This document shows, in pieces, positions 63,229 through 64,000 of a stretch of 64,000 bases of DNA. How positions within the stretch are numbered: position 1 is the stretch's first letter; each line of letters starts with the position of its first letter. This DNA is from Polaribacter haliotis (GTDB lineage: Bacteria; Bacteroidota; Bacteroidia; Flavobacteriales; Flavobacteriaceae). Location of the stretch: the NCBI RefSeq assembly GCF_014784055.1, contig NZ_CP061813.1, positions 1,808,001 to 1,872,000 on the forward strand, read 5' to 3'. Position numbers and translations under genes: made by a program. Below the pieces are notes generated by a model, which worked only from the letters and a program-made list of their open reading frames with translations, was not told where the DNA came from and searched no databases.

Positions 63229-64000
63229 GACTTACTTCTTGTTTTCTAAACGCATCTGCTTTTTTATAAAATGATTTTGCATCATTCAAATAACTTTCTG
63301 CAAACGTTTTGGTTGGTGCTTCTTTTTTAATTTGATATACTAAATCTTCAAAAGAACCATTCAATTCGAATTTATTAGTGTCTACAAAATGCTTCTGAAA
63401 ATCAGAAATAATTACTGCTTGTGTATTTGTTTTTACATTTTCTGCAATCAATAGTGCTTTTGCTGTATTTACCAAAGATGTATATGCATGATAAATACTA
63501 TCTGAAAACTGATTTTCTTTTAACGCTTCTTCTGAATTGGTAATTTTTTCTTCACTTTCAAATAAAAGTGTTGCAATTAAATCGATTACAACTCCTGCAC
63601 ATTCTCCTACTCCAATTGCTTTTACGTAGTTTTCTGAATGCCCCCAATCTATAAAATCGCTTGGTTCTAAATTAGTGGTGTCTTGCAATCCTTTTAATAA
63701 ATCGTAGAAATAAGTTTTTCCTTGTCTGTCGTAATATTGTAAAAAAGTCTCTTTTTCTTGCTGATTTTCTTCAACATCATTCAATAAAATACGTAAAGAT
63801 TCTGGTCCTCTTTTACTTGGTACTTTTACCAATTTGTCTGAAAAACGTCCTTTTCCATCACCTAAAATTCCTCCACCAATTAAAATTTGTAATGCTGGCG
63901 CTTGTAAATTTCCTACTTTAATAGACATTCCTTGAAAACCAATATGTGCCATATTATGTTGCCCACAAGCATTCATACAACCACTAATTTTAATGGCAAT
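63221..64000 (-). CDS. Siroheme sulfite/nitrite reductase, C-terminal part with HEPN-like tail (partial)
   Basis: The reading frame runs off the window edge; 259 residues seen, the 3' end of the gene. The visible beginning IAIKISGCMNACGQHNMAHI holds the second half of the 4Fe-4S/siroheme Cys motif (C-x3-C). Next comes the end of the reductase fold (VPSKRGPESLRILLNDVEEN). From about visible residue 150 a helical tail (SDSIYHAYTSLVNTAKALLIAEN, VIISDFQKHFVDT) resembles a HEPN domain. Cluster with cysteine and siroheme genes favours assimilatory sulfite reduction using ferredoxin; nitrite reduction is possible. No ATG start is in the window. Confidence 0.85.
   Translation of the reverse strand: MAIKISGCMNACGQHNMAHIGFQGMSIKVGNLQAPALQILIGGGILGDGKGRFSDKLVKVPSKRGPESLRILLNDVEENQQEKETFLQYYDRQGKTYFYDLLKGLQDTTNLEPSDFIDWGHSENYVKAIGVGECAGVVIDLIATLLFESEEKITNSEEALKENQFSDSIYHAYTSLVNTAKALLIAENVKTNTQAVIISDFQKHFVDTNKFELNGSFEDLVYQIKKEAPTKTFAESYLNDAKSFYKKADAFRKQEVSHV

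Noticed and set aside
1..64000. CRISPR arrays, insertion-sequence transposases, prophage or integrase genes
   Set aside because: None seen on either strand; the only repeats are the small elements near metF and operator-like sites.

Overview
The window is AT-rich DNA from a marine member of the Bacteroidota, most probably a flavobacterium of the Polaribacter type. The evidence is paired SusC/SusD genes, two hybrid two-component regulators, type IX secretion C-terminal domains, lipoprotein signals followed by acidic residues, and promoters of the TTG-N19-TAnnTTTG form. Genus is inferred from general resemblance only.

1-23.9 kb is a polysaccharide utilisation locus (PUL1) for a sulfated glycosaminoglycan of the chondroitin/dermatan type. 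A hybrid two-component sensor (HTCS, 5' end just outside the window) precedes susC, susD and a DUF5017-like surface lipoprotein. Then come a T9SS-secreted protein, a GH88 unsaturated glucuronyl hydrolase, two sulfatases with Cys-type formylglycine motifs, an orphan beta-sandwich lipoprotein, a chondroitin-ABC-type PL8 lyase with its four catalytic residues intact, a CBM9-like protein, a second T9SS protein and a 59-residue peptide. The lyase would cut the chain, sulfatases strip sulfate, SusCD import oligosaccharides and GH88 split the unsaturated disaccharides.

24-48 kb is a second locus (PUL2). On the minus strand are a GH109-type alpha-N-acetylgalactosaminidase, two tandem DUF5077-DUF3472 lipoproteins and the threonine-degrading pair tdh-kbl. 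On the plus strand are a second HTCS, susC, susD, a DUF1735-F5/8 lipoprotein, and a galactose operon (GntR-type regulator, galM, galK, galT, Na+/sugar symporter). The monosaccharide logic is GalNAc plus galactose, with threonine catabolism attached: tdh carries the same kind of operator as the PUL2 genes.

48-64 kb is housekeeping. It holds a NYN/OST-HTH protein, tRNA-Asp, a DUF58 protein, an M1 aminopeptidase, a VOC protein, thioredoxin, then a minus-strand sulfur block: metF, a two-gene methionine synthase behind a SAM-I riboswitch, cysM, cysE, ferredoxin, ferredoxin-NADP reductase, siroheme synthesis genes and the C-terminus of a siroheme sulfite/nitrite reductase with a HEPN-like tail.

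The most interesting new signals are regulatory. Three PUL1 promoters share tandem ~22-bp-spaced direct repeats placed 24 bp before a -7 box. PUL2 promoters carry a related but distinct repeat, including a perfect 17-bp inverted repeat between GH109 and its HTCS. Interspersed repeats in opposite orientation flank metF.
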